The notes under the pieces were generated by a model, which ran no database searches, was not told the DNA's origin, and worked only from the letters and a program-made list of their open reading frames with translations. A program made the translations under genes and the position numbers. Positions 9,150-17,756 of a stretch of DNA of 64,000 nucleotides are shown here, in pieces (position 1 is the first letter of the stretch; each line of letters begins with the position of its first letter). Origin of the DNA: Leptospira brenneri (GTDB lineage Bacteria; Spirochaetota; Leptospiria; Leptospirales; Leptospiraceae); assembly GCF_002812125.1 (NCBI RefSeq), contig NZ_NPDQ01000011.1, positions 9,923-73,922 on the forward strand, read 5' to 3'.

Positions 9150-9784
9150 AATCCATTTCTATCGGTATCATTGAAGACAATTTGGATTTTTTACATTCGC
9201 TTTGCGGAGTATTAGAGGAGAATCCTTCTCTTCACTTAAAAACTTGGAATTCGGCAGAAGAGTTTTGGGCGGAGGAAGAGATAAAGGAATGGGATCTTCT
9301 CATTTTAGATATTGGACTTCCTGGAATGAGTGGGATCGATGTACTCAAAACTTATCATACCATCGAATCCAGAAAGAGCCTCGTGATTTCTTCCTTACAA
9401 ACCGACGATGCGATATTTTCTGCCCTTCGGAATGGGGCCTCTGGTTATATTTGGAAATCGGAACTAGATTCCCTTCACGATACCATCCAAACCTTACTTG
9501 ATGGGGGAAGTGTGATCTCTCCTTCCATTGCCGCAAAAGTTTTGTTATCCTTTCGTAAACCCCAAACTGTCACCGGTCTCGGAGTGGGGGTAGAGGTTCT
9601 CACTCCGAGAGAGAGACAAATTTTAGAACTCATAGTCGAAGGGGATAGCCCTCACCAAATTGCATCTCTCTTTGGGACAACGGTGGGAACGGTTCGCCAA
9701 CAAATCAAAACCATCTATAAAAAACTTCAGGTAAATACAAGGGTACAAATGTTAAAAAAAGCGCGCCAATTCGGAATCTTTTGA
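9146..9784 (+). CDS. NarL/LuxR-family response regulator
   Basis: 212 residues. The receiver domain occupies about 1-120, with acidic residues E10 and D11, phospho-acceptor D55 in LLILDIGLPG, and a conserved Lys in WKSE. The C-terminal LuxR-type helix-turn-helix (about 148-210) begins LTPRERQILELIVEG and includes GTTVGTVRQQIKTIYKKL. Such regulators are activated by HisKA_3 kinases and bind short inverted repeats. The start overlaps the kinase stop. Two copies of a TACCATNTGGTA palindrome lie just downstream in the same intergenic region and are plausible, untested binding sites for this regulator. Confidence 0.93.
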   Translation: MKSISIGIIEDNLDFLHSLCGVLEENPSLHLKTWNSAEEFWAEEEIKEWDLLILDIGLPGMSGIDVLKTYHTIESRKSLVISSLQTDDAIFSALRNGASGYIWKSELDSLHDTIQTLLDGGSVISPSIAAKVLLSFRKPQTVTGLGVGVEVLTPRERQILELIVEGDSPHQIASLFGTTVGTVRQQIKTIYKKLQVNTRVQMLKKARQFGIF

Positions 9785-9802
9785 AAGAACTGAGAATTCT
9801 AA

Positions 9803-9849
9803 TTTATACCATCTGGTAAATGGACAAACTCTGAAAATTCCGTTACCAT
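9803..9849 (+). promoter_or_regulatory. Palindrome plus promoter-like element, copy A
   Basis: The palindrome TACCATCTGGTA (9807-9818) runs directly into TGGACA (9821-9826), a -35-like hexamer. TACCAT (9844-9849) follows at 17-bp spacing as a weak -10. The 24 bases 9803-9826 match 10091-10114 at all but three positions. No convincing gene starts after it. It may be a duplicated operator/promoter or a second regulator-binding site. Confidence 0.5.
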
Positions 9850-10090
9850 TTAGCGATCGACTCACAAGAATACATACAACCGCGCCATCATTACACCCGA
9901 TGGATTTCCACTCTTTGGATCAAACTTCGGCTTGTTCTCTGGTTTGGTGTGTACTTCGTTCTGGTATTTCTGATCAATTCGGTGGTATAAGAGAGGGACC
10001 AAAATTCATTTGGAAACTCTGGTAATCTACCTTTTCCTTGGTTTTTCTTTTTCCATCTAAGTTAGATATTTCTTGGGGATTCCCTTTGTT

Positions 10091-10137
10091 TTTATACCAT
10101 TTGGTACATAGACAGAGCATTCACTATGCGGTAGTAT
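10091..10137 (+). promoter_or_regulatory. Palindrome plus promoter-like element, copy B (upstream of candidate sRNA)
   Basis: The palindrome TACCATTTGGTA (10095-10106) abuts TAGACA (10109-10114) as -35. TAGTAT (10132-10137) follows as -10 with the standard 17-bp spacing. The predicted RNA start is near 10144. It repeats copy A with three changes in 24 bases. A protein bound to the palindrome would overlap the upstream edge of the -35. Confidence 0.55.
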
Positions 10138-10143
10138 AAGGGC

Positions 10144-10257
10144 AGATTGCCAATCAACCCCCCTTTCTCAGATTGGCGAAATAGCGTTCGATTTCCATTA
10201 GACAATCTAATTTGCTTTTGCAAACGCCATCGTGGAACCACCGCGGTGGTTTTTTTT
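10144..10257 (+). ncRNA. Candidate structured small RNA, about 115 nt
   Basis: A promoter-like element lies upstream (10109-10137) and a strong terminator closes the unit (10236-10257). No open frame is in between, and the flanking gene on the right reads the other way. Several hairpins can be drawn. GCCAATC (10149-10155) pairs with GATTGGC (10171-10177) around a C-rich loop containing CCCCCCTTTCTC. TTAGA (10198-10202) pairs with TCTAA (10206-10210). TTTGC (10211-10215) pairs with GCAAA (10220-10224). C-rich hairpin loops that resemble anti-Shine-Dalgarno sequence are characteristic of trans-acting sRNAs of other bacteria. The function here is inference, and no known RNA family was recognised. 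It could also be the 3' end of a longer transcript from the response regulator gene. Confidence 0.5.
10236..10257 (+). terminator. Rho-independent terminator
   Basis: The perfect palindrome AACCACCGCGGTGGTT (10236-10251) is followed by an unbroken T run to 10257. The T run is on the + strand only, so it ends a rightward transcript coming from the 9785-10235 region and overlaps the last codon of meaB on the opposite strand. Confidence 0.85.
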
Positions 10258-11401
10258 AATTCTCCATCAAATGTTTGATTTCTTTTAAGAGAGTGGATTT
10301 CCCTGCCATCAGTTTCTTCTCTGATTCTAGGATTGATTCTTTTTTCCCTGGTTTCGCAAAAAACTGTTCGAGAACTACCTCTCTCAAAGTTTCTTCAAAC
10401 CACATACGAGTTTGGTTTTCTCTATTTTTCGCATAATATCCGTTTGTTTTTGTGGTGGAGATATAATCTAAAACCAATTTCCAGATTTCATCGATTCCTT
10501 TCCCACCAATCCCACTACAAGTAGTGGCTCTGGGTGTCCATTTGGATTCAGGGGCAGGGAAAAGATGGAGGGCCGATTCGTATTCGACTCTGGCTCGCAT
10601 GGCAAAAGGTTCATTGGCACCATCCGCTTTGTTGATAGCGATGAGGTCGGCCATCTCCATAATGCCTCGTTTGATCCCCTGGAGTTCGTCCCCGGCACCC
10701 GCAAGCATGAGGAGTAAAAAGAAATCCACCATAGAATGCACTTGGGTTTCCGATTGGCCCACACCTACAGTCTCAATGATGATGGTATCAAACCCCGCTG
10801 CCTCACAAAGATACATAGACTCACGTGTTTTTCTGGCAACACCTCCCAGAGAACCACTACTGGGTGAGGGACGGATGAAAGCATTTTCTGATTTGGAAAG
10901 AATTTCCATTCTGGTTTTATCACCAAGAATTGATCCTTTGGTTCGCTGACTACTGGGGTCAATCGCAAGGACTGCTAGTTTGTGATTTTGTTCGAGAAGG
11001 TAACTTCCAAAACTTTCGATAAATGTGGATTTCCCTACACCAGGAACTCCTGTGATTCCAATCCGGATGGAGTTTCCTACTTTTGGCATCACGAGTTCCA
11101 AAATGGCTTGGGCTTTGTCATTATGTGCTTCTAAATTGCTTTCGACAAGAGTGATGGCCTTGGATAGGTGAGTGCGGTTTCCCGATAGAATTCCTGCGGC
11201 TAGTTCCTCTATCGAAATTTCTTTGCGACTTAAGGTTTTTCTTTGGTCACGAATGTAGGGTGAAATGGCAGGGGCATCGGCGACACCGGGGTTTACAGAA
11301 AGTGCTGATTTTTGGTTTGCACCTTCCTGGTCCGTAGTTTCTTTCCCATTGTCCTTGTTCGGTGTTCCCATAAATATTGTTTCGTAAAAAATTAAAAACA
11401 C
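10256..11401 (-). CDS. meaB: Methylmalonyl-CoA mutase-associated GTPase MeaB
   Basis: Up to 381 residues; G3E/SIMIBI-class GTPase. The P-loop GITGVPGVGKST lies near residue 118-129. The switch region SSQRTKGSILGDKTRM and the base-recognition motif NKAD (about 257-260) follow. MeaB/ArgK protects and reloads adenosylcobalamin in methylmalonyl-CoA mutase, using GTP. It is the last gene of the leftward mutase operon, about 50 bases after mutB. The longest frame starts with GTG at 11401. An in-frame ATG at 11371 is the alternative; neither has a clear ribosome-binding site. The first 50 residues are Asp/Glu/Lys-rich and probably disordered. The stop codon overlaps the T run of a terminator that reads in the opposite direction. 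Confidence 0.93.
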   Translation of the reverse strand: MFLIFYETIFMGTPNKDNGKETTDQEGANQKSALSVNPGVADAPAISPYIRDQRKTLSRKEISIEELAAGILSGNRTHLSKAITLVESNLEAHNDKAQAILELVMPKVGNSIRIGITGVPGVGKSTFIESFGSYLLEQNHKLAVLAIDPSSQRTKGSILGDKTRMEILSKSENAFIRPSPSSGSLGGVARKTRESMYLCEAAGFDTIIIETVGVGQSETQVHSMVDFFLLLMLAGAGDELQGIKRGIMEMADLIAINKADGANEPFAMRARVEYESALHLFPAPESKWTPRATTCSGIGGKGIDEIWKLVLDYISTTKTNGYYAKNRENQTRMWFEETLREVVLEQFFAKPGKKESILESEKKLMAGKSTLLKEIKHLMEN

Positions 11402-11451
11402 CGATTCCCATTATAGGCAAACCGGTGTTTTGCGAATGTCCTATCTAGAAC

Positions 11452-13590
11452 TTAAGCGGCTCTTCTTTCGCCAAGAAGGATATTCAGAATTTGTTTGGCA
11501 GCTTCTGAGATCACGGTTCCTGGTCCAAAGATAGCAGTGGCACCTGATTTATAGAGAAAGTCATAGTCCTGTGCAGGAATCACTCCCCCCACAACAACTA
11601 ACACATCTTCTGCGCCTAGTTTTTTTAGTTCCTCAATCACTTGGGGAACCAAAGTTTTGTGGCCAGCAGCAAGAGAAGACACCCCTAAAATATGACAGTC
11701 ATTTTCTACCACTTGTTTGGCAACTTCTGCTGGAGTTTGGAAGAGTGGCCCGATATCAACGTCAAAGCCCATATCAGCAAAACTAGTGGAGATCACCTTG
11801 GCACCACGGTCATGTCCATCTTGACCCATTTTGGCCACCATGATCCGTGGACGGCGTCCTTCTAATTTTGCAAACTCATCCGCAAGTGACCTTGCTTCCA
11901 GATACCCTTTGTCTTCGGAAATTTCAGAAGAATACACTCCAGAGATGGAACGAATCACAGCTTTGTACCTCCCAAATACTTTTTCCATGGCATAAGAAAT
12001 TTCACCGAGAGAGGCTCTCTTTCTTGCTGCATCAACGGCAAGTTCGAGAAGATTTCCTTCACCGGTTTCCGCACATTTGGTAATGGCATTTAACGCAGCT
12101 TCTACGGCCGTGTTATCGCGGTCTTTTTTCATTTGTTCCAAACGTTTGATTTGGGCAATTCGAACCGCAGTGTTATCGATATCTAAAATATCAAGAGGGG
12201 CTTCCTTATCCAATCGGAACCGGTTCACACCCACAATCACATCCTTTCCAGAATCGATACGGGCTTGTTTTCTCGCAGATGCTTCTTCAATTCGCATCTT
12301 AGGAATTCCCGTTTCGATGGCTTCTGCCATACCACCTAACTTCTGTACTTCGGTGATGAGAGCCCAGGCTTTGTGAACTAAATCATTTGTGAGTTTTTCT
12401 ACATAGAAGGAACCACCCCAAGGGTCGATGACTCTGTGGATATTGGTTTCTTCTTGGAGATAAATTTGTGTGTTACGGGCAATCCTTGCAGAAAAATCTG
12501 TGGGGAGAGCAATGGCTTCGTCGAGGGCGTTTGTATGTAAAGACTGAGTGTGGCCAAGAGCTGCAGCCATCGCTTCGATACAGGTCCTTCCTACGTTATT
12601 GAAAGGGTCTTGTTCGGTGAGGGACCAACCACTAGTTTGGCAGTGGGTTCGAAGGGCTAAAGACTTCGTTGATTTCGGTTGGAACTGTTGGACAATTTTT
12701 GCCCAGAGGAGACGGCCCGCACGCATCTTGGCAATCTCCATAAAATGGTTCATTCCAATCGCCCAAAAGAAAGAAAGTCTGGGCGCAAATTCATCTACGG
12801 AAAGTCCAGAAGCAATTCCTGTTTTGATGTATTCCCAACCATCCGCAAGTGTATAAGCAAGCTCCAAATCCGCAGTGGCCCCAGCTTCTTGCATATGGTA
12901 TCCGGAAATGGAAATGGAATTAAACTTAGGCATGTACTTGGAAGTATAACCAAAGATATCGGCAATGATTTTCATGGAATGTTTCGGTGGGTAAATATAA
13001 GTATTACGCACCATAAACTCTTTCAAAATATCATTTTGGATGGTACCTGAAAGTTTGTCTTTGGAGACTCCTTGTTCTTCTGCAGCAACAATGTAGAAGG
13101 CAAGGACTGGGATCACGGCCCCATTCATGGTCATGGAAACCGACATTTGGTCGAGAGGGATCTGATCGAAGAGGATCTTCATGTCCAACACGGAATCGAT
13201 CGCTACACCCGCTTTTCCCACATCTCCTACCACACGGTCATGATCCGAGTCGTATCCACGGTGAGTGGCAAGGTCAAAGGCCACAGAAAGTCCTTTTTGA
13301 CCGGCAGCTAAGTTTCTACGATAAAAGGCATTGGACTCTTCGGCAGTGGAGAACCCGGCATATTGGCGAATGGTCCAGGGTTTATTCACATACATTGTGG
13401 AATAAGGGCCACGTAGGTAAGGAGGGATTCCCGCGGCATAGTTTAAGTGTTCCATTCCTTCTAAATCATCTTTCGCATAACGAGATTGAATGGAGATTCC
13501 TTCTGCCGTTTGCCAAAGGGAAATGGACTTGGCATCTGGTTTGTTAGAACCGAAAGAAAGTGGAGTACTTGCAAAATTAGGTTTGTTCAT
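11452..13590 (-). CDS. mutB: Methylmalonyl-CoA mutase, large (catalytic) subunit
   Basis: 712 residues, full length. The N-terminal TIM barrel (about 40-550) includes [20 protein letters not shown]. The C-terminal cobalamin-binding domain (about 575-705) has the D-x-H-x-x-G motif in [12 protein letters not shown], whose His is the lower axial cobalt ligand, and the downstream G-G-V-I-P-x-x-D. The enzyme interconverts (R)-methylmalonyl-CoA and succinyl-CoA with adenosylcobalamin, the last step of propionyl-CoA use. It lies 1 base after the small-subunit gene mutA and is followed by meaB, the classic set for a heterodimeric mutase. No methylmalonyl-CoA epimerase gene is in the window. Confidence 0.97.
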   Translation of the reverse strand: MNKPNFASTPLSFGSNKPDAKSISLWQTAEGISIQSRYAKDDLEGMEHLNYAAGIPPYLRGPYSTMYVNKPWTIRQYAGFSTAEESNAFYRRNLAAGQKGLSVAFDLATHRGYDSDHDRVVGDVGKAGVAIDSVLDMKILFDQIPLDQMSVSMTMNGAVIPVLAFYIVAAEEQGVSKDKLSGTIQNDILKEFMVRNTYIYPPKHSMKIIADIFGYTSKYMPKFNSISISGYHMQEAGATADLELAYTLADGWEYIKTGIASGLSVDEFAPRLSFFWAIGMNHFMEIAKMRAGRLLWAKIVQQFQPKSTKSLALRTHCQTSGWSLTEQDPFNNVGRTCIEAMAAALGHTQSLHTNALDEAIALPTDFSARIARNTQIYLQEETNIHRVIDPWGGSFYVEKLTNDLVHKAWALITEVQKLGGMAEAIETGIPKMRIEEASARKQARIDSGKDVIVGVNRFRLDKEAPLDILDIDNTAVRIAQIKRLEQMKKDRDNTAVEAALNAITKCAETGEGNLLELAVDAARKRASLGEISYAMEKVFGRYKAVIRSISGVYSSEISEDKGYLEARSLADEFAKLEGRRPRIMVAKMGQDGHDRGAKVISTSFADMGFDVDIGPLFQTPAEVAKQVVENDCHILGVSSLAAGHKTLVPQVIEELKKLGAEDVLVVVGGVIPAQDYDFLYKSGATAIFGPGTVISEAAKQILNILLGERRAA

Positions 13591-13591
13591 T

Positions 13592-15400
13592 TTATTTCCC
13601 GATCCATTTGGTTTGGGCTTTTTCCATAAATTCCACGATGTTTCGTTTCATATGGATGAAGTCGTCGATTCCGAGTGACTCGGCCTCTGCAATTAAATCC
13701 TTTGGGTATCCCGCAAGGAGTTTCCAGGAATTTGGTAATTGGGATTTCATCTCGGAGGCAAACTCAGGTAGGTAGGTCGCATATTCTTCGTCAGACGAAC
13801 ATAAAACTACGATTTCACTTGCCTGTTCTTTTGCTTTGGTTACCCCTTCCTTTACAGAAGAAAATCCTAAGTTATCGATGATTTCATAACCAAGGCAACC
13901 GAGGAAATTGGAACTAAACCCAGCACGAGCTTTTCGCATGGTTAAGTCACCAATGGTGAGTAAAAATATCTTTGGAAGTTTTTTACCCGCAGCAATATGA
14001 AGATCCGTCAGGTTTCTCCATTTGTCAAATTCATAGGAGAGGCGAACAGGAAGGAGAGGAGAATAGGTTGTGTTTTTCTTTGTACTGATTTCGTTTGAAG
14101 TTTCTTCCAAAGAAGTTTTTAATTCAGGATGCCTTTCGGAGGGAAGAGGGTATTGGTTGGTTCCCAAAAGAATTTCTTTTTTAGTAGCGAGAGCATTCCT
14201 TTTTTTGTCCGCCCTAACACTGATTTCTTTTTGAAGGTTTCCCTTTTGTAAAGCCTGGAGAAACCCACCTTCTTTCTCAATCGTTTGGAATTTGGTCCAA
14301 GCGGTTTCTGCTAATTTTTTTGTGAGAACTTCTAGGTAATAAGATCCAGCGGCTGGGTCTTCCACTTTGTCTAGGAAAGATTCATAACGAAGGAGGAGTT
14401 GGGAGTTTCTAGCAATTCGTTTGCCTAACTCTTGTTGTGCGGAGTATTCAGAATCAAATGGTAATACTGCCACAAAATCAGCACCACCCATAACTGCAGA
14501 CATGGCGGCAGTGGTTCCGCGTAACATATTGACATAAGGGTCATAAGCTGTGAATTGGAAGTTGGAAGTCTGTGCTACAATGAGGGCAGGTAAAGATTCT
14601 CCAAGACCTGGTTTGTAAGCATTTAAGATTTCTGTCCAAAGGATTCGTAAAGCTCGTAGTTTTGCAATTTCAGTGAAATAATCAGAACCAATCCCCGTCC
14701 AAAACCAGAGATTGGAGGCTGCGTCTTCGATTGCCACACCCGCATCAATATGACGGTTCAAATAATCCACTCCCCAAGATAGGGAATAGGCGAGTTCTTG
14801 GCCAATGGAGGCACCCGCATCTCGCAAGTAATAACTGTGAATTCCCACACCCGCAAATCCTTTGGTCCCGGAAAGGGAAGTTAAGGTTTTGCCGATTGTA
14901 GAATCTTCTGATCCTAACTCTCCATCTTTTAACGCTGATCCATAAGGATCAAAGTCACCGAGTACGATGTTATGCGAAGAAACGAGCTTTTTTAGTGCCT
15001 CAGAAAAGTCAGGGGTTTTTTCTCTTAAAGAAACAATTAAGGGTAAGTTTCCCGTAAGGCCAGCCAACTTTTCTAGGTCTGCCGATGAATTGATTTTAAA
15101 TCCGTTTCCAGCAGTTTCTTTTCCAGAAATCAGAATGGCAGCATCGGCCCCTTTTTGGGAGAGGTTGGTAAGTTCAGATTCTGCAGTGACTGTTTCTGTG
15201 ACGCTCCAACCATTGGTTCGTTTGTAAACTCTGGGGAGGTCTGAGATATCTTCTTTGCGGTAGAAGGGTTCGATTTTGAAACCCTCTTCGGTTTCCCAAG
15301 TGACCTTGTCCCAAGGGTTACCTTTTAAATCTTTGAGGATTTGGTTTTTCCAATCCTCTGACGAAACTTCAGGGAAGTCTGAAAATAAAAATTCGTTCAA
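13592..15400 (-). CDS. mutA: Methylmalonyl-CoA mutase, small subunit
   Basis: 602 residues. It keeps the mutase barrel (for example [22 protein letters not shown] and the [13 protein letters not shown] stretch) and a cobalamin-domain-like C-terminus. The cobalt-binding D-x-H-x-x-G is gone: [12 protein letters not shown] stands in its place. That is normal for the non-catalytic beta subunit of heterodimeric mutases, so this is not a decayed gene. It lies 1 base before mutB and about 1 base after the small exported-protein gene at 15402, consistent with one transcript from a promoter near 15720. Confidence 0.92.
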   Translation of the reverse strand: MNEFLFSDFPEVSSEDWKNQILKDLKGNPWDKVTWETEEGFKIEPFYRKEDISDLPRVYKRTNGWSVTETVTAESELTNLSQKGADAAILISGKETAGNGFKINSSADLEKLAGLTGNLPLIVSLREKTPDFSEALKKLVSSHNIVLGDFDPYGSALKDGELGSEDSTIGKTLTSLSGTKGFAGVGIHSYYLRDAGASIGQELAYSLSWGVDYLNRHIDAGVAIEDAASNLWFWTGIGSDYFTEIAKLRALRILWTEILNAYKPGLGESLPALIVAQTSNFQFTAYDPYVNMLRGTTAAMSAVMGGADFVAVLPFDSEYSAQQELGKRIARNSQLLLRYESFLDKVEDPAAGSYYLEVLTKKLAETAWTKFQTIEKEGGFLQALQKGNLQKEISVRADKKRNALATKKEILLGTNQYPLPSERHPELKTSLEETSNEISTKKNTTYSPLLPVRLSYEFDKWRNLTDLHIAAGKKLPKIFLLTIGDLTMRKARAGFSSNFLGCLGYEIIDNLGFSSVKEGVTKAKEQASEIVVLCSSDEEYATYLPEFASEMKSQLPNSWKLLAGYPKDLIAEAESLGIDDFIHMKRNIVEFMEKAQTKWIGK

Positions 15401-15401
15401 T

Positions 15402-15710
15402 TTATTCCTCTACGATTTGGTATTCTTCCATATATCCTGGGAAGTCGCCTAACCCTCGTGTGAAGGTAAACTTGGCCGGGTAAACAACAAGACGTTTGCC
15501 TGATTGAATGAAGGTTCCCGACAACAAGGTGAAAGGGGCAGCTACAATAAAAGCAGCAGTTCCAAGTACGGTTCCGGCAAGGCCCATGGGACGTGCCACA
15601 ATCAAATCAATTAACATTTCGCCACCAGAGGGCACTTCTCTTGCGGACAAACTTTGGCTCCATAAGAGACAGATTAAGAAAAGGATGGACAAGGGTCGTG
15701 TTTGTTTCAT
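15402..15710 (-). CDS. Small exported protein of unknown function, first gene of mutase operon
   Basis: 102 residues. A signal peptide is visible (about 1-23, ending SLSAREV, so possible cleavage after Ala). A glycine/alanine-rich hydrophobic segment (MGLAGTVLGTAAFIVAAPFTLLSG) follows, and then the conserved-looking stretch PAKFTFTRGLGDFPGY. Small exported proteins with a similar R-P-x-G ... P-A-x-F-T-F-x-R-x-L-G-D pattern are familiar from proteobacteria, but I know no function for them. The gene ends 1 base before mutA, so it is probably co-transcribed. A role in the mutase pathway is not supported by anything in the protein. Confidence 0.65.
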   Translation of the reverse strand: MKQTRPLSILFLICLLWSQSLSAREVPSGGEMLIDLIVARPMGLAGTVLGTAAFIVAAPFTLLSGTFIQSGKRLVVYPAKFTFTRGLGDFPGYMEEYQIVEE

Positions 15711-15775
15711 AGGCTGATCACTCGGGCTGTCTTCTGATGAAATCTCGAGAATGATATCCCTGTAAAGTAAGAAAT

Positions 15776-16444
15776 ATGGCTAAAGAAATTGTTTTGTTTG
15801 TTCTCTATTCTATTGTGCATCTTTTTGCGATCGCTACGATCACAAAACAGGATGTTTTTTATCTCCCTTCCAAAATCATCCCGATCCTAATCCTGATAGT
15901 AGCACTCTTTCGTTACTTTCCCAGTTTGGAGAAACGTGGAAAATTAGTGGCTGTGGGTCTTGTGTTTTCTCTTTTTGGAGATAGTTTTCTTGCTCTCCCC
16001 AAAGAAGGATTTTTTGTTTTTGGGTTGGGATCCTTTCTTGTTGCCCAATTGATTTATTCCTACGCTTTCACATTGGATTCTAAAATTAAACCCATCTTAG
16101 CGATTCCTTTTTTGCTTTTTGGTAGTTCTTTCTTCTTAGTGTTAGTTCCAAAACTTGGAAGTCTTCTCATCCCTGTGGGAGTTTATATCTCTGCTATTTG
16201 TCTCATGGGTTGGCGGGCCGCTGCTAGAAATTCGGTGTCCAAACCATTTTATCTTGGTTTATTCGGAGCACTGGTATTTATCGTTTCTGATTCGATCATA
16301 GCATATTCGATGTTTCTAAAACCAGAAATGGACCGATTCACAGCTTCTATGGGAATTATGACAACCTATTATATTGCACAAGTGCTCATTTACTCTGCCA
16401 CAAAGTTGGAAGAGTTGGATGTTCGTTCTGTGAAAAATACTTGA
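15776..16444 (+). CDS. YhhN family membrane protein (lysoplasmalogenase-like)
   Basis: 222 residues, almost entirely hydrophobic, with about eight helices. The family pattern is visible: KRGKLVAVGLVFSLFGDSFLAL (G-D after the second helix group), GLGSFLVAQLIYSYAF, and FIVSDSIIAYSMF near the C-terminus. Some YhhN/TMEM86 members hydrolyse lysoplasmalogen; substrate in this organism is unknown. It is divergent from the mutase operon, with a 65-base gap for both promoters. A second family member is at 56463. Confidence 0.82.
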   Translation: MAKEIVLFVLYSIVHLFAIATITKQDVFYLPSKIIPILILIVALFRYFPSLEKRGKLVAVGLVFSLFGDSFLALPKEGFFVFGLGSFLVAQLIYSYAFTLDSKIKPILAIPFLLFGSSFFLVLVPKLGSLLIPVGVYISAICLMGWRAAARNSVSKPFYLGLFGALVFIVSDSIIAYSMFLKPEMDRFTASMGIMTTYYIAQVLIYSATKLEELDVRSVKNT

Positions 16445-16502
16445 TTCACTTAAAAGTCGCGAGTATCGTATTTATGGTTTTGAATAACCAGGGAATGGGA
16501 TT

Positions 16503-17267
16503 ATGAAATCACTAAAAAAAACATCCTTTATCGAAGCAGTTGCGGCTGCCATTGAACATGAGGTTCAATGTTTTAACTTTTATCTTAAACTCTCAGAAAG
16601 TCTACCTGAAGGCCAAATCAGAGAATTGTTCAGCCAACTTGCGTTAGATGGTGATGAGCATATTAAATTCATCAAAGAAATATACAAAGGTGCGGAAGGA
16701 AAAGAACTCCCCAACCTAAAACAACTTTCCGAAATTGAAAAGTTTCATTCCTCAACCATCCAAAAGGTTATGGATAGGCTCGATCGAAACAAAAACGAAG
16801 AAGTGAAAGCAGACGAAAGGAAAGCCTTGGAACTTGCGATCAGAGAAGGGGAAGATGCTCGTAATTTTTATGCGACCATCCGTAACAAGTTCCAAGATCC
16901 AAAAATCAATTTATTATTCCAAAAGTTAGCCAACTTCAACGAATCTAATAATTCCCTTTTAGAAGCACAAGCCTTAGCAATGGAACAGTCTACTCCTGCG
17001 GACCAAGTTTTTTATTGGGAAGATGAAGAGCTCATGGAACAAGTGAACTCTTCTCCAAGGTCTTCTGGAAAGGCAAAAGTTTCCAAACCGGCTCCAAAAC
17101 CAAAAGCATCCTCGGCGAAACCTTCTGCTAAAAAAACAGCCAAACCAGCAAACAAAAGTTTAGCGAAGAAAACAGTTAAGAAGGCGATCAAAAAACCCGT
17201 AAAAAAAGCGGCACCAAAACCAAAGGCTAAAACAAAACCTGCTAAGAAAAAAGGTAAGAAAAAATAG
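16503..17267 (+). CDS. Ferritin-like (rubrerythrin-type) domain fused to a Lys/Ala/Pro histone-H1-like tail
   Basis: 254 residues. Residues 1-165 form a four-helix ferritin/rubrerythrin-like bundle: IEHEVQCFNFYLKLSE, LFSQLALDGDEHIKFIKEIY, LAIREGEDARNFYATIRNKF and LFQKLANFNESNNSLLEAQA. Metal ligands look incomplete: the Glu three residues before His53 is Gly50, and the last helix lacks E-x-x-H. Residues 190-254 are almost only Lys, Ala, Pro and Ser with repeated K-K-x-x-K-P/A-K units, like the tails of bacterial histone-H1-like proteins. A basic tail on a ferritin-like body suggests DNA binding, as for Dps, but this is inference. Its stop overlaps the start of the next gene by one base. Confidence 0.78.
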   Translation: MKSLKKTSFIEAVAAAIEHEVQCFNFYLKLSESLPEGQIRELFSQLALDGDEHIKFIKEIYKGAEGKELPNLKQLSEIEKFHSSTIQKVMDRLDRNKNEEVKADERKALELAIREGEDARNFYATIRNKFQDPKINLLFQKLANFNESNNSLLEAQALAMEQSTPADQVFYWEDEELMEQVNSSPRSSGKAKVSKPAPKPKASSAKPSAKKTAKPANKSLAKKTVKKAIKKPVKKAAPKPKAKTKPAKKKGKKK

Positions 17268-17749
17268 TGAAATACCAAGTAACCCATACATTTCCCGTTC
17301 CTCTCGATAAACTCCTCCATGCAAGGGAAGAAAGATACAAACATTTGGATCAGTTCCCTGATTTAAAAAATGTAACTCTTTTGGAAGAAACGAAGGAAGG
17401 GAATACCATTCGTCAAAAAAGAAAGGTAAGTTTGGAAGGTTCTATGCCTGCCGTTTTGTCGGCAGCGCTCACTGATCTTTCTCTTTTGGAAGAATCTACT
17501 TTTGACATCACCACCAACACTCACGAATTCAAAATTTCTCCTCCAGGAAAAGACAATGTATTTGTGATCAAGGGCAAAAGTAAATACGAAGCGAATGGTT
17601 CTGAATCCAAACGTTCTTACGACGTGGATGTGGTTTCGAGCCTTCTTTTTGTTTCTCCCATCGTGGAAAAAGCAATCGAAGAAATTCACAAACATAGTTT
17701 GGAAAAAGACAGAAAATCCATCGCCAAATTTTTGGGGGTTGAATCCTAA
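17267..17749 (+). CDS. DUF2505-like SRPBCC-fold protein
   Basis: 160 residues with no signal peptide. It starts KYQVTHTFPVPLDKLLHAREERY. An alternating strand pattern with T-F-D-I and H-E-F-K-I follows, and a long C-terminal amphipathic helix (SPIVEKAIEEIHKHSLEKDRK). This is the layout of SRPBCC/START-like lipid-binding folds, and the DUF2505 family in particular. Ligand and role are unknown. The GTG start shares its G with the TAG stop of the ferritin-like gene, so translation is probably coupled and the two proteins are likely made together. Confidence 0.65.
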   Translation: MKYQVTHTFPVPLDKLLHAREERYKHLDQFPDLKNVTLLEETKEGNTIRQKRKVSLEGSMPAVLSAALTDLSLLEESTFDITTNTHEFKISPPGKDNVFVIKGKSKYEANGSESKRSYDVDVVSSLLFVSPIVEKAIEEIHKHSLEKDRKSIAKFLGVES

Positions 17750-17756
17750 GTAAGAA

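Noticed and set aside
9900..10025. A 41-codon open frame starting ATG 9900 in the intergenic region
   Set aside because: No ribosome-binding site, odd Trp/Cys-rich composition and no similarity to anything recognised; more likely non-coding DNA between the promoter-like copies.
13592..15400. Loss of the cobalamin-binding His in the mutase small subunit as evidence of a pseudogene
   Set aside because: This is the normal state of the beta subunit in heterodimeric methylmalonyl-CoA mutases, and the gene is intact and next to mutB.
17012..17344. A hydrophobic frame antisense to the Lys-rich tail of the ferritin-like gene
   Set aside because: It is the mirror of AAA-rich codons (TTT/TTC) and lacks any start signal; an artefact of the tail's composition.
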